A program made the position numbers and the translations under genes. The notes beneath the pieces are model-generated. The model saw only the letters and a program-made list of their open reading frames with translations, had not been told where the DNA came from and did no database searches. From an uncultured Eubacterium sp. (lineage in GTDB: Bacteria > Bacillota > Clostridia > Oscillospirales > Acutalibacteraceae), in the NCBI GenBank assembly GCA_944380545.1, contig CALWHV010000001.1:1-64000 (forward strand): 64,000 nucleotides of DNA. The letters run 5' to 3'. Positions 53,244 through 60,853 of this stretch are shown here, piece by piece (the stretch's first letter is position 1; the number at the start of each line of letters is the position of its first letter).

Positions 53244-53387
53244 AACTGCCCGCACCGAAAATAACGGCGGCGCGGATGGATTTTTGCTTTTGAGACCGCA
53301 GGCGGGCTGACGCCCGACAAGGGCGAAAATGTGAAAAGGCGCCGCGCCGGCGCATTTTCGGCACATCGGGTTCGACTCCCGGCAGCT
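53114..53387. mobile_element. Putative 274-bp non-autonomous element bounded by tRNA T-arm-like inverted repeats
   Basis: The left end AGCTGCCGGGAATCGAAC (53114-53131) and the right end GTTCGACTCCCGGCAGCT (53370-53387) are inverted repeats matching at 17 of 18 positions, with weaker similarity further inward. Both look like the T-arm plus acceptor of a tRNA (GTTCGANTCCC). The left end also contains the second copy of the hairpin repeat (53121-53159). Inside are GC-rich hairpins (CGGGC/GCCCG near 53303; GCGCC/GGCGC near 53337) and no ORF of its own. No clear target duplication. It could be a MITE, an attachment-site remnant or a structured RNA. Confidence 0.45.
53121..53160. repeat. Hairpin repeat, copy 2
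   Basis: GGGAATC (53121-53127) pairs with GATTCCC (53153-53159). Loop and 3' arm (AATATGGTTTTAAGCGGCT) match copy 1 at 1351-1396 with few changes. A 16-base piece of the 3' arm (CGGCTGATTCCCGCGC) also occurs on the minus strand at about 62,067-62,083. Confidence 0.65.
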
Positions 53388-53462
53388 AAGCCTACTTTCC
53401 GCCTTCCCCTTAAAAAGAGTGGCTTTCGGATTTCGTGTCGCTTACGGTAGAGTGAGCTGCCG

Positions 53463-53503
53463 CGGCTTTTCACCGCGTTCCCCGTGAAAAAGCCGTGCTT
53501 TTT
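53463..53503 (+). terminator. Terminator-like hairpin
   Basis: CGGCTTTTCAC (53463-53473) pairs with GTGAAAAAGCCG (53484-53495), one bulge, followed by TGCTTTTTC. Confidence 0.6.
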
Positions 53504-53539
53504 CTCGGCGCAGGAATATTATATATTAACGGGTTGCTG

Positions 53540-53568
53540 TTGTCAAACGGTGAAGTTGCTGTTATAAT
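53540..53568 (+). promoter_or_regulatory. Promoter of the DUF4430 gene, positioned for a leaderless mRNA
   Basis: TTGTCA (53540-53545), 17-bp spacer, perfect TATAAT (53563-53568). The ATG of the gene is at 53575, exactly where transcription would start. Confidence 0.75.
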
Positions 53569-53574
53569 ACCGTT

Positions 53575-54255
53575 ATGAAACGGAAAATCATAATCATCGT
53601 GCTCTGCGCCGCGCTTGCCGCGGTGGGGGTCGGCTTCGCCGTTTTTTCCTCGGCGGGCGAAAGAAGCCAAAAAACGCAGACGGCTGCCGAAAGCGCGCAG
53701 CTTCAAGCTCTGACGGGCGGCGAAAACGCTCAAAGCACGGAAAAAAGCAGCGCAAAAGAAAGCGCTTTGAGCAAAACGGAAAAAAGCACAACCGAAAAAC
53801 GCGCCGAAGCTCCCGCGGGGGAGCGCGGCGAAAAAACCGCCGAAACGCAGCGGCAGACCGAAAAAACGCAGAGCGAAAGCGTTGAGATAACGATAAGCGT
53901 CACCTGCAAAAACGCGCTCAGATACGAGTCTACAACAAAAGAGGGCGAGGAGCTTGAGCTTGACCTGCCGCAAAGCGGATATATAATTGAAAGCACGCGC
54001 CTTACCCTTGAAAGCGGCGCCACGGTCTTTGACGCGCTGGAGGCGGCGTGCCGTGAAAGCGGCGTGCCCCTCGGCTATCAGAGCAAGAGCTATATCACTC
54101 GGATAGGCAATCTTGAGGAAAAGGCGTGCACCGGCGCAAGCGGGTGGATGTACCGCGTAAACGGCGAAAATCCCACGAAGGGCGCGTCAAAATACATACT
54201 TGAAAACGGCGACGCGGTGGAGTGGTACTATGTGACCTCGTCGGCGGACAGATAA
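53575..54255 (+). CDS. DUF4430 domain protein, membrane-anchored or secreted
   Basis: 226 residues. A signal or anchor helix (KIIIIVLCAALAAVGVGFAV) is followed by a low-complexity linker rich in Lys, Glu, Thr and Ala (about 28-105; TEKSSAKESALSKTEKSTTE). The DUF4430 domain (about 108-226) has the hallmarks SGATVFDALEAACRESGVPL, GASGWMYRVNG and NGDAVEWYYV. The domain resembles the C-terminal lobe of transcobalamin/intrinsic factor and occurs on bacterial surface proteins; its ligand is unknown. No ribosome binding site precedes the ATG; the promoter predicts a leaderless message. Confidence 0.82.
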   Translation: MKRKIIIIVLCAALAAVGVGFAVFSSAGERSQKTQTAAESAQLQALTGGENAQSTEKSSAKESALSKTEKSTTEKRAEAPAGERGEKTAETQRQTEKTQSESVEITISVTCKNALRYESTTKEGEELELDLPQSGYIIESTRLTLESGATVFDALEAACRESGVPLGYQSKSYITRIGNLEEKACTGASGWMYRVNGENPTKGASKYILENGDAVEWYYVTSSADR

Positions 54256-54262
54256 AGCAAAA

Positions 54263-54287
54263 CGCCGAGGCTCAAAGCGAGCTTCGG
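54263..54287 (-). terminator. Terminator of the minus-strand eight-gene operon
   Basis: CGCCGAGGCTC/GAGCTTCGGCG stem. Read on the minus strand it is followed by TTTTGCTTT. Confidence 0.6.
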
Positions 54288-54299
54288 CGCAGCCTGCGG

Positions 54300-54334
54300 C
54301 GTGTCGGGTCGGTTCCCGTCACGCTTATTTTTTT
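54300..54334 (+). terminator. Terminator of the DUF4430 gene
   Basis: CGTGTCGGG (54300-54308) pairs with CCCGTCACG (54315-54323), one mismatch, followed by CTTATTTTTTT. It overlaps the end of the convergent DUF1667 gene. Confidence 0.72.
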
Positions 54335-54675
54335 ATGCTTTTTGCGGCAACGAAGTCTATGCCCGTGCCGAAAAGGTCTTTGATAACGGTGTCGCCCACC
54401 TTGATCGGCGGCTTAAGCGTAACGCCGTCAAGCAGGCGCATCGCCTCAAACATCCTGCCCTTCGGGATAGCGCCGTTCGTTTTAACGGGGCAGCGCGGGT
54501 ATTCGTCGCTTGCCGTGCGCACGGTGGAGGTCACTACGCGAACGGGGTTTTGAACCTCGTTTCTGCCGTATTCCTCGCCGCGCGGGCAGGAATTGCCCGT
54601 AACCTTATAGCCGTTTTCCTCATCCACCGAAAGGCGGCAGCCCTTGGGGCAGGTTATGCAGATAAGATGTGTCAT
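54325..54675 (-). CDS. DUF1667 family protein, Cys-rich redox partner
   Basis: 116 residues. The N-terminus HLICITCPKGCRLSVDE (CXXC with extra Cys) and NSCPRGEEYGRNEVQNPVR are DUF1667 hallmarks; a further Cys is in EYPRCPVKTNG. Family members sit beside a GlpA-like dehydrogenase and an FAD oxidoreductase as here, and probably bind an iron-sulfur cluster or zinc. ATG at 54675 is chosen over GTG at 54681 because AGGAGG lies seven bases upstream. It is the last gene of the operon. Confidence 0.88.
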   Translation of the reverse strand: MTHLICITCPKGCRLSVDEENGYKVTGNSCPRGEEYGRNEVQNPVRVVTSTVRTASDEYPRCPVKTNGAIPKGRMFEAMRLLDGVTLKPPIKVGDTVIKDLFGTGIDFVAAKSIKK

Positions 54676-54677
54676 AT

Positions 54678-55931
54678 TCACGCCTCCTCGATTGCAGAAA
54701 CGGTTATCTCGCCGGAGCTTATCTTGTTGAGCAGCACTCCCGGCAGCGTTATCTTCTCCATCTCGCCCGGCGCCATATGCTCGCGCCTGAAGGAGGCTAT
54801 CACCGTTTCGCCGTCCGTTACCCTTAAGCTTGATTTTTCAAATATTCTGCGCACGCGCAGGAACAGCTCCGCCTTTTCCGCTCCGCGCCTTATCTTCTGC
54901 GGCACGGTGTAGCTCACGGCGTCGTTTGTTTTTACCTCTATGCAGTTTTCGCGGCTCTGCCCGCCGTTTAAAACAAATTCAGCCGCAGCCTTGCCGGCGC
55001 GCGTGCTTTCAGCGGTAACGAAATCCACAAGGTCGTGAACATGCACCACATTGCCGCAGGCAAAAATGCCGCTCTCGCTTGTTTCCATATTTTCCGTAAC
55101 TACAGCGCCGTTCGTGCGCGCGTCCATCTCTATTCCGGCGGTGCGCGTAAGCTCGTTTTCCGGAATAAGGCCCACGGAAAGCAGCACCGTGTCGCAGTCA
55201 AAATCCATCTCCGTGCCGGGGATGGGGCGCCTGTTTTCATCCACCTTAGAAACGGTCACGCCCTCAACGCGGTTTTTGCCGCGGATGTCCGTTATCGTGT
55301 GGGAGAGGTAGAGCGGGATGTCAAAATCATTCAGGCACTGCACGATATTGCGCTGAAGCCCGCCGGAATACGGCATCAGCTCAACGCAGGCAAGCACCTT
55401 TGCGCCCTCAAGCGTCATTCGGCGCGCCATTATCAGCCCTATATCGCCGGAGCCGAGGATGACGACCCTTTTGCCCACCATATGCCCCTCTATGTTGACA
55501 TATCTTTGAGCCGCGCCCGCCGTGAGTATGCCGGCGGGGCGTGTGCCGGGAATGGAGATCGCGCCCCTTGTGCGCTCGCGGCAGCCCATCGCAAGCACCA
55601 CCGCGCCCGCGCTGAGCACCTGATAGCCGTTTTTGCCGTTTATGCAGTGCACCTCGCGCCCCTTGGTTATCTGAAGCACCATCGTGTCCGTCATAACCTC
55701 GGCGGCGGTGTTTTTAAGCATCTCTATGAACCTGCCGGCGTATTCGGGGCCGGTAAGCTCCTCCTTGAAATAGTGCAGCCCGAAGCCGTTGTGGATGCAC
55801 TGGTTAAGTATGCCGCCCAGCTCGCGGTCGCGCTCTATGATAAGTATCTTTTTAAGCCCGTTTTCATATGCGGAAACTGCCGCCGCAAGCCCTGCGGGGC
55901 CGCCGCCTACTATTATAAGCTCGTAGTTCAT
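54678..55931 (-). CDS. FAD-dependent pyridine nucleotide-disulfide oxidoreductase family protein
   Basis: 417 residues. The FAD-binding start is LIIVGGGPAGLAAAVSAYEN; the NAD(P)-binding GXGXXG is VVILGSGDIGLIMARRM; the second FAD motif is GIFACGNVVHVHDLVDFVT. CNQCIHN-type sequence (GGILNQCIHNGFGLHYF) and CRERTRGAISIPGTRP are diagnostic of the subfamily found with GlpA-like proteins and DUF1667. It probably passes electrons from the dehydrogenase to NAD or another carrier (inference). ATG at 55931 with GGAGGTG; overlaps the upstream stop by 4 bases. Confidence 0.88.
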   Translation of the reverse strand: MNYELIIVGGGPAGLAAAVSAYENGLKKILIIERDRELGGILNQCIHNGFGLHYFKEELTGPEYAGRFIEMLKNTAAEVMTDTMVLQITKGREVHCINGKNGYQVLSAGAVVLAMGCRERTRGAISIPGTRPAGILTAGAAQRYVNIEGHMVGKRVVILGSGDIGLIMARRMTLEGAKVLACVELMPYSGGLQRNIVQCLNDFDIPLYLSHTITDIRGKNRVEGVTVSKVDENRRPIPGTEMDFDCDTVLLSVGLIPENELTRTAGIEMDARTNGAVVTENMETSESGIFACGNVVHVHDLVDFVTAESTRAGKAAAEFVLNGGQSRENCIEVKTNDAVSYTVPQKIRRGAEKAELFLRVRRIFEKSSLRVTDGETVIASFRREHMAPGEMEKITLPGVLLNKISSGEITVSAIEEA

Positions 55932-57367
55932 TTTGCACCTCCGCATTTCGTTTCGCCCGTAAGGATGTAGCTGCCGTTGTCGTCCTGAAGCACCGCCTCA
56001 GGCTCAACGCCCCTGTGCCGCGCTATTATCTCCAGCACCTTCGGGCCGCAAAAGCCGCTCTGGCACCTGCCCATTCCCGTGCCGGCGCGGCGCTTGATGC
56101 CGTCCAGCGAAACGGGCGGGATTGGCGATTCAAGCGCGTCCCTTATCTCGCCCTCGGTTATCGTTTCGCAGCGGCACACAACTCTGCCGTAAAGCGGGTC
56201 TTTCTTTATAAGCTCGTTCTTTTCGTCCTCGCCCAGCTTCTTGAAGCGCAGGTGCTTTCTGCTGTCCGTGATCTCGCTTTCCGGCTTCTTTTCAAGCCTG
56301 AGCCCGCTCTCCTCCAGCATCCTGAGCGCATAAAGCGCGATTGCCGGAGCGGCAGAAAGGCCGGGCGATTTTATGCCGGCAAGGTCAAGAAAGCCGTCTG
56401 AGGCGAATTCAATTATGAAATCATCCCTGTCGGTAACGGCTCTCACGCCCGTGAAATTGCGTATGTTTTCGCGAAACTGTATGGAGGGCACGGATTTTAC
56501 AGCCTTTTGCCTGATGAAGTCAAGGCAGCGCGATTTTGTGGAAACATCGTCTCTCTCGCGCGCGTCGGCGTTGGGGCCCACAAGCAGGTTGCCGTGAACG
56601 GTGTGGGTAACAAGCACGCCCTTGCCGTCCTTATCGGGGCACTGGAATATAACATGGTTTGCGCGCACGCCCTCGGAAAGGTCCAGCAGATAGTATTCGC
56701 CCGCGCTCGGCAGCACCGTAAATGCGTGCGGCGCCGCCATATCGTGAACGGTGTCGCAGTCCACGCCCGCGGCGTTTATAACATATCTTGCGTCAACGCT
56801 TCCCGCGGGGCTTTCAATGTGCCAAAAGCCGTCCATTTTAGCTACGGAGGTCACCTCGAACGAGAGCTTTATGTCCGCTCCGTTTCTCACCGCCGTTTCG
56901 GCAAGCGCAATGCCGTATTCCCAGGGGTTCACTATGGCGGCGCTCGGCGCATAGAGCGCGCACAACGCCTCGTTTGAGATATACGGCTCCATTTTGCGCA
57001 GCTCGTCGCGCTCAACTATTCTCAGCCCCTCAACGCCGTTTTCGTTTCCGCGGCGCAGAAGCTCGCGCACCTCTTTAACATCATCGTCGCTGAAGGCAAC
57101 CACCAGCGAGCCTATCTGCTGATACGGCACATCAAGCTTTTTGCAAAGCTCCTTTGCAAGGCGCGAGCCCTCAACATTGAGCTTTGCCATAAGCGTGCCG
57201 GGCACGGGGTCGTAGCCGGCGTGGATTATGGCGCTGTTTGCCTTGGTGGTGCCGCAGCAAATATCGTTTTTCTTTTCCAGCACCGCCACGCTCAGCTTGT
57301 GCTTCGTCAGGTAATAGGCGCACGCCGAGCCGACTATGCCGGCGCCTATAACTGCAACATCATACAT
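55928..57367 (-). CDS. FAD-dependent glycerol-3-phosphate dehydrogenase-like oxidoreductase (GlpA type) with [2Fe-2S] domain
   Basis: 479 residues. The DAO/GlpA fold begins YDVAVIGAGIVGSACAYYL, with CCGTTKANSAIIHAGYDP and INAAGVDCDTVHDMA typical of GlpA-like enzymes. The C-terminal BFD-like domain (about 395-455) has VCRCETITEGEI and GMGRCQSGFCGPKV, which bind a [2Fe-2S] cluster. It may oxidise glycerol-3-phosphate or a 2-hydroxyacid; the exact substrate is unproven and no glpK or glpF is near. ATG at 57367 with GGTGA upstream. Confidence 0.87.
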   Translation of the reverse strand: MYDVAVIGAGIVGSACAYYLTKHKLSVAVLEKKNDICCGTTKANSAIIHAGYDPVPGTLMAKLNVEGSRLAKELCKKLDVPYQQIGSLVVAFSDDDVKEVRELLRRGNENGVEGLRIVERDELRKMEPYISNEALCALYAPSAAIVNPWEYGIALAETAVRNGADIKLSFEVTSVAKMDGFWHIESPAGSVDARYVINAAGVDCDTVHDMAAPHAFTVLPSAGEYYLLDLSEGVRANHVIFQCPDKDGKGVLVTHTVHGNLLVGPNADARERDDVSTKSRCLDFIRQKAVKSVPSIQFRENIRNFTGVRAVTDRDDFIIEFASDGFLDLAGIKSPGLSAAPAIALYALRMLEESGLRLEKKPESEITDSRKHLRFKKLGEDEKNELIKKDPLYGRVVCRCETITEGEIRDALESPIPPVSLDGIKRRAGTGMGRCQSGFCGPKVLEIIARHRGVEPEAVLQDDNGSYILTGETKCGGAK

Positions 57368-57420
57368 AATATCACCATCGCCTTTCATAGGTTCAATTAT
57401 TTTTTATGTGTGAAAACGGG

Positions 57421-58539
57421 TTATGAAAGCCCTGCCGTGCCGCCGTATTCGGAGGCGGACTGAACGCTCGTCTGCTCCTCCTTTTCGTCGGTGTAAACGG
57501 TGGGGTACCAAATTTCCGAAAAGCGGTAGGGGTTCAGCTCGTCGCGCGCGTCGTACCAGCTCTGCGGAAAATGCGCGTCACGGTTTTCCGCTGCGCTCGT
57601 CTGCTGCGGCGCGCCCAAAACGCCGATAACAACAAATTCGTAATCCGGATAAAGCGCGCTCGGACAGGCGAGGGAAAGCAGCCTGTCGTCGCGGCTTATC
57701 GTATAGCCGCAGGTGTATAAAAAGCGGTTATAGAGCCTGTCCGCATAATCGTTGAAGCTGAGCGGGGTCATCTTTTTCGTCACGCGGTAGGGAAAAACAT
57801 AGCCGCCGTCGTCCGCAGGGTCCGTATTCGTGTAAAACGCGCCGATAACGGTGAAATCGTAATCCTCAAACAGCGTGGAATATGTTATTTTCTGCGAGGC
57901 GCCAAGATAGCCGGAAACGGAGTGGAAGGCTCCCTCAAGGCCGGTCTCGGCGGGCACATCCAGCACGGTGTTGAAATCTATGCCGCTCGCCGTGTTCTCA
58001 AAGCTCAGCCGCGGCGAATCGCCGGCGGCGCTTTGAACAACATATGCGCCGTAGCCCGTAGCCTCTATGCTTAAAAAGCCGGTTGTGGACGGCTCCTCGG
58101 CATACTGCGCGCAGTAGCCCTCTCGTATGCCGCGCGGAAAATCCACATCGGGGTACTGCTTTTTGTATTCGTCAAGATAGGCGGTCTGCATATTTGTTAT
58201 TATGCCTAAGCCCGCCGCCGCAACAGCCGCGGCGCACAGCGCTGCCGATACAAGCGCAACGATTATCCTGCCGCTCTTCGTTTTTGCAAAAGCGCGCAGC
58301 GAGCGACCCTTGCCGGCTTCGCCCTCGTTTGCGCGGATCTTCTTTTTTTCGCCCTTTTCGCCGCGCTTTCTGCGCTTTTTCTCTTTCTCATCCGCGGCGG
58401 GCTGAGGCGGCTGCTCCTTTTTTTCGCTTTCGGGCGCGTTCAGGCTTTCAAAATTCTTTTCGCGCCGCTCGCGCTGCTTTTTGTAGTCGCCCAGCAGCTC
58501 GTCTATCTCGTTTGGCTTTTTCTTATCCTCGCCGCTCAT
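57421..58539 (-). CDS. Class B sortase-like protein lacking catalytic His and Arg
   Basis: 372 residues. A long, highly charged cytoplasmic tail (1-90, with EKEKKRRKRGEKGEKKK), one membrane helix (IIVALVSAALCAAAVAAAGL) and a sortase-like domain (about 145-310). GFLSIEATGYGAYVVQSAAG matches the sortase B 'GWLSIPxxxIxYPVVQG' block, and LLSLACPS matches the catalytic TLxTC block, keeping Cys292. Where active enzymes have GHN, this protein reads DVPAETG, and the catalytic Arg after the Cys strand is Glu301 (DYEFVVIG). It is therefore probably inactive or altered. Its start overlaps the thiI stop (TGATG). Confidence 0.68.
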   Translation of the reverse strand: MSGEDKKKPNEIDELLGDYKKQRERREKNFESLNAPESEKKEQPPQPAADEKEKKRRKRGEKGEKKKIRANEGEAGKGRSLRAFAKTKSGRIIVALVSAALCAAAVAAAGLGIITNMQTAYLDEYKKQYPDVDFPRGIREGYCAQYAEEPSTTGFLSIEATGYGAYVVQSAAGDSPRLSFENTASGIDFNTVLDVPAETGLEGAFHSVSGYLGASQKITYSTLFEDYDFTVIGAFYTNTDPADDGGYVFPYRVTKKMTPLSFNDYADRLYNRFLYTCGYTISRDDRLLSLACPSALYPDYEFVVIGVLGAPQQTSAAENRDAHFPQSWYDARDELNPYRFSEIWYPTVYTDEKEEQTSVQSASEYGGTAGLS

Positions 58540-59717
58540 CACTGCGCCGCCTTTATGAATCTGCGTTTCGCGCCGTTTGCGGCGTCGTTTATCATCTTTT
58601 CAAGCCCGTCTATTTTTGCCTGTGCCTCTTCAACATCCGAAAGCTTCGGGCGCGTGCGCGGGTGCCTGGGCGTAAACACCGTGCAGCAGTCCTCGTAGGG
58701 CTGGATTGAGGTCTCAAAGGTGTCTATCTTTCTGGAAACGGCTATTATCTCGTCCTTATCCATACCGATGCACGGGCGGAAAACGGGGAATTTTGCAACG
58801 CTGTCCGTGCATTGCAGGGCGTAGATGGTCTGGCTCGCCACCTGACCCAGGCTCTCGCCCGTGATTATGGCGCGGCAGTTCTGGTTTTCCGCAATCATAT
58901 TCGTTATCTGCATCATTATGCGGCGCATAACAAGCGTGAAATATTCCTGCGGGCAGCAGTCGCGTATAGCCTCCTGTATCTCGGTAAACGGCACAACATA
59001 GGTGGTTATCGTGCCGCAGTAGGCGGAAACCTTTTTGAGCAGCTCCATAACCTTCATCTCCGCAAGCTCGCTCGTGTAGGGAGGGGAGGCGAAGTGGACG
59101 GCAACAAGCTCTATGCCCCTTTTTGCCATCATATAAGCCGCAACGGGGGAATCTATGCCGCCGCTTATCATCACGCACGCCCTGCCGCTTGTGCCGGTGG
59201 GCATGCCGCCCGCTCCCTTTATGCTGTTGCCGCGCACAAAGGCGTGGCTGTCCCTTATCTCGGCGGTCACGGTAACATCGGGATTATGAACATCCACCTT
59301 AAGGTGGTTAAAGCTCTTGAGCAGCGCGCCGCCCAGCTCGCGGCAGATCTCCGGCGATTTCAGGGGAAAGCTCTTGTCGCTTCGCTTTGCCTCCACCTTA
59401 AAGGTGGAAACCGCTTCAAGCTGCCCCTTAAGGTATTCCCTTGCCGTTTTAACTATGCTCTGCATATCCTTATCGCACACGGCGGCGCGTGAATACGCCG
59501 CAATGCCGAACACCTTGGAAAGGCGCTCCTCCGCCTCGTCAAGGTCGGCCGTGTCCGGCGCCTCGACCATAATGGTGGACTGGCTCTTTGTGAAGGCGAA
59601 TTCGCCCAGATCCTCAAGATGGCGGCGCATATTTTTTATCAGCACATCTTCAAAAGACGAGCGGTTTAGCCCCTTGAGCACAAGCTCGCCGTTTTTAACA
59701 AGAATTATCTCTTTCAT
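58539..59717 (-). CDS. thiI: tRNA 4-thiouridine synthase ThiI
   Basis: 392 residues. N-terminal ferredoxin-like and THUMP domains (1-165; VRGNSIKGAGGMPTGTSGRA ends the THUMP part), then the PP-loop ATPase with SGGIDSPVA (185-193). The C-terminal rhodanese domain of E. coli ThiI is absent, as in Gram-positives, where a dedicated cysteine desulfurase (NifZ-like) supplies sulfur directly. Such a gene sits immediately upstream, three bases away. Cys pairs (DCCPQEYF, EDCCTVF) may carry persulfide. It makes s4U8 in tRNA. Confidence 0.95.
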   Translation of the reverse strand: MKEIILVKNGELVLKGLNRSSFEDVLIKNMRRHLEDLGEFAFTKSQSTIMVEAPDTADLDEAEERLSKVFGIAAYSRAAVCDKDMQSIVKTAREYLKGQLEAVSTFKVEAKRSDKSFPLKSPEICRELGGALLKSFNHLKVDVHNPDVTVTAEIRDSHAFVRGNSIKGAGGMPTGTSGRACVMISGGIDSPVAAYMMAKRGIELVAVHFASPPYTSELAEMKVMELLKKVSAYCGTITTYVVPFTEIQEAIRDCCPQEYFTLVMRRIMMQITNMIAENQNCRAIITGESLGQVASQTIYALQCTDSVAKFPVFRPCIGMDKDEIIAVSRKIDTFETSIQPYEDCCTVFTPRHPRTRPKLSDVEEAQAKIDGLEKMINDAANGAKRRFIKAAQ

Positions 59718-59719
59718 AT

Positions 59720-60853
59720 CTACCTCGGATGAGTTTCTGTTATCTCTTTTATCGCCGCGGCAATAAGCTCGCAGTCGCGCAGGGTGTTAAGGCGCGAAAA
59801 GCTTATTCTTATGCTTTTGTCGGCGATCTCGTCGGGCAGGCGCATCGCAGATAGCACATGGCTCTTTTTGCCCTTTGCGCAGGCCGAGCCGCTGCTGACG
59901 CAGATGTCGTATTTTGCCGAAAGCTCCTGCACGATGGTCTGGCTCCTCATAAATGTGGGGATATAGACATTCAGTATGTACGGCAGCGCGTTTTCATCGC
60001 TGTTAAAGGAAACGCCGTCTATTTCGCCAAGCAGCGCGCGCAGGCGCAGGTTCAGCTCCCGAACAGCCTCAAGCTGCGCGTCTGTTTCCGGCATAGCCGC
60101 CGCTGCCGCCGCAAAGCCCGCTATCAGCGCGCTTGCCTCGGTGCCGGGGCGCATCCGCTTTTCCTGCTCGCCGCCGAAGGTGCGCGGCAGTATGCGCGTG
60201 CCTTTCTTTATATAGAGCGCGCCCGCGCCCTTCGGGCCGTGGATCTTGTGCGCCGTTATGGTAACAAGGTCCGCCCCCAGCCTTTTCGGGGTGAAGCGCA
60301 GCTTGCCGAACGCCTGCACGCAGTCCGTATGCAGCAGGGCGGGAGCGCCCTTTGCCGTTATCATCCTGCGTATCTCGCCCACGGGCAGCACGGAGCCTAT
60401 CTCGTTGTTAACATACATCGCGCTCACAAGCACGGTGCTTTTGTCTATCGCCTCGGCAAACTGCCGAGCCGTTATGTTGCCGTGCCTGTCCGGCTCAAGG
60501 CGTATCACCTCAAAGCCCTGCCTTTCAAGCTCGTCCGCCGCCGCGGCAACGCTCTCGTGCTCTATCGCCGTGGTGACTATCCTGTTTCCGGCGCGCCGCT
60601 TTGCCGCCGCCGCGCCCAGCACGGCAAGGTTGTTTGCCTCCGTGCCGCCGCTTGTGAAAAATATCTCGTCCTTATCGCACCCGAGCGCGCGCGCCACCGC
60701 CTCGCGGGAGCGGATAAGCGCCTTGGCCGCCTCAACGCCCGCGCCGTGCAGGCTGGAGGGGTTGGCGTAATTCTCCGTCAGCGTGCGCGTTATCGCCTCC
60801 ACCGCCTCGCGGCAGGGCTTTGTGGTTGCGCTGTTGTCAAGATAAACTGCCAT
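59720..60853 (-). CDS. Cysteine desulfurase (IscS/NifZ-type), ThiI partner
   Basis: 377 residues, class V PLP enzyme. The PLP lysine is Lys203 in TAHKIHGPKG; the persulfide cysteine Cys325 is in SSGSACAKGKKSHVL; VYLDNSATTKPCREAV is the typical start. Its place directly before thiI matches the Bacillus nifZ-thiI pair that makes s4U without a rhodanese. No iscU is adjacent. The start overlaps the HAD-Nudix gene by 17 bases. Confidence 0.95.
   Translation of the reverse strand: MAVYLDNSATTKPCREAVEAITRTLTENYANPSSLHGAGVEAAKALIRSREAVARALGCDKDEIFFTSGGTEANNLAVLGAAAAKRRAGNRIVTTAIEHESVAAAADELERQGFEVIRLEPDRHGNITARQFAEAIDKSTVLVSAMYVNNEIGSVLPVGEIRRMITAKGAPALLHTDCVQAFGKLRFTPKRLGADLVTITAHKIHGPKGAGALYIKKGTRILPRTFGGEQEKRMRPGTEASALIAGFAAAAAAMPETDAQLEAVRELNLRLRALLGEIDGVSFNSDENALPYILNVYIPTFMRSQTIVQELSAKYDICVSSGSACAKGKKSHVLSAMRLPDEIADKSIRISFSRLNTLRDCELIAAAIKEITETHPR

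Larger units (their letters stand above)
53244..53574. other. Gene-free stretch between the small acidic protein and the DUF4430 gene
   Basis: The first part belongs to the element ending at 53387. After it come a spacer with no ORF, a terminator-like hairpin (53463-53503) and the DUF4430 promoter (53540-53568). No tRNA is complete here: only a T-arm-like end is present, with no D-arm or anticodon arm within 80 bases upstream. Confidence 0.6.

Noticed and set aside
53320..53395. Possible tRNA or tmRNA gene ending in GGTTCGACTCCCGGCAGCT
   Set aside because: Only the T-arm and acceptor-like end are present. There is no D-arm, anticodon arm or 5' acceptor partner at tRNA distance, and no tmRNA 5' end or tag reading frame nearby.
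55035..55970. 311-residue plus-strand ORF
   Set aside because: It lies opposite the FAD oxidoreductase, is His/Ala/Arg-rich shadow coding and has no family motif.
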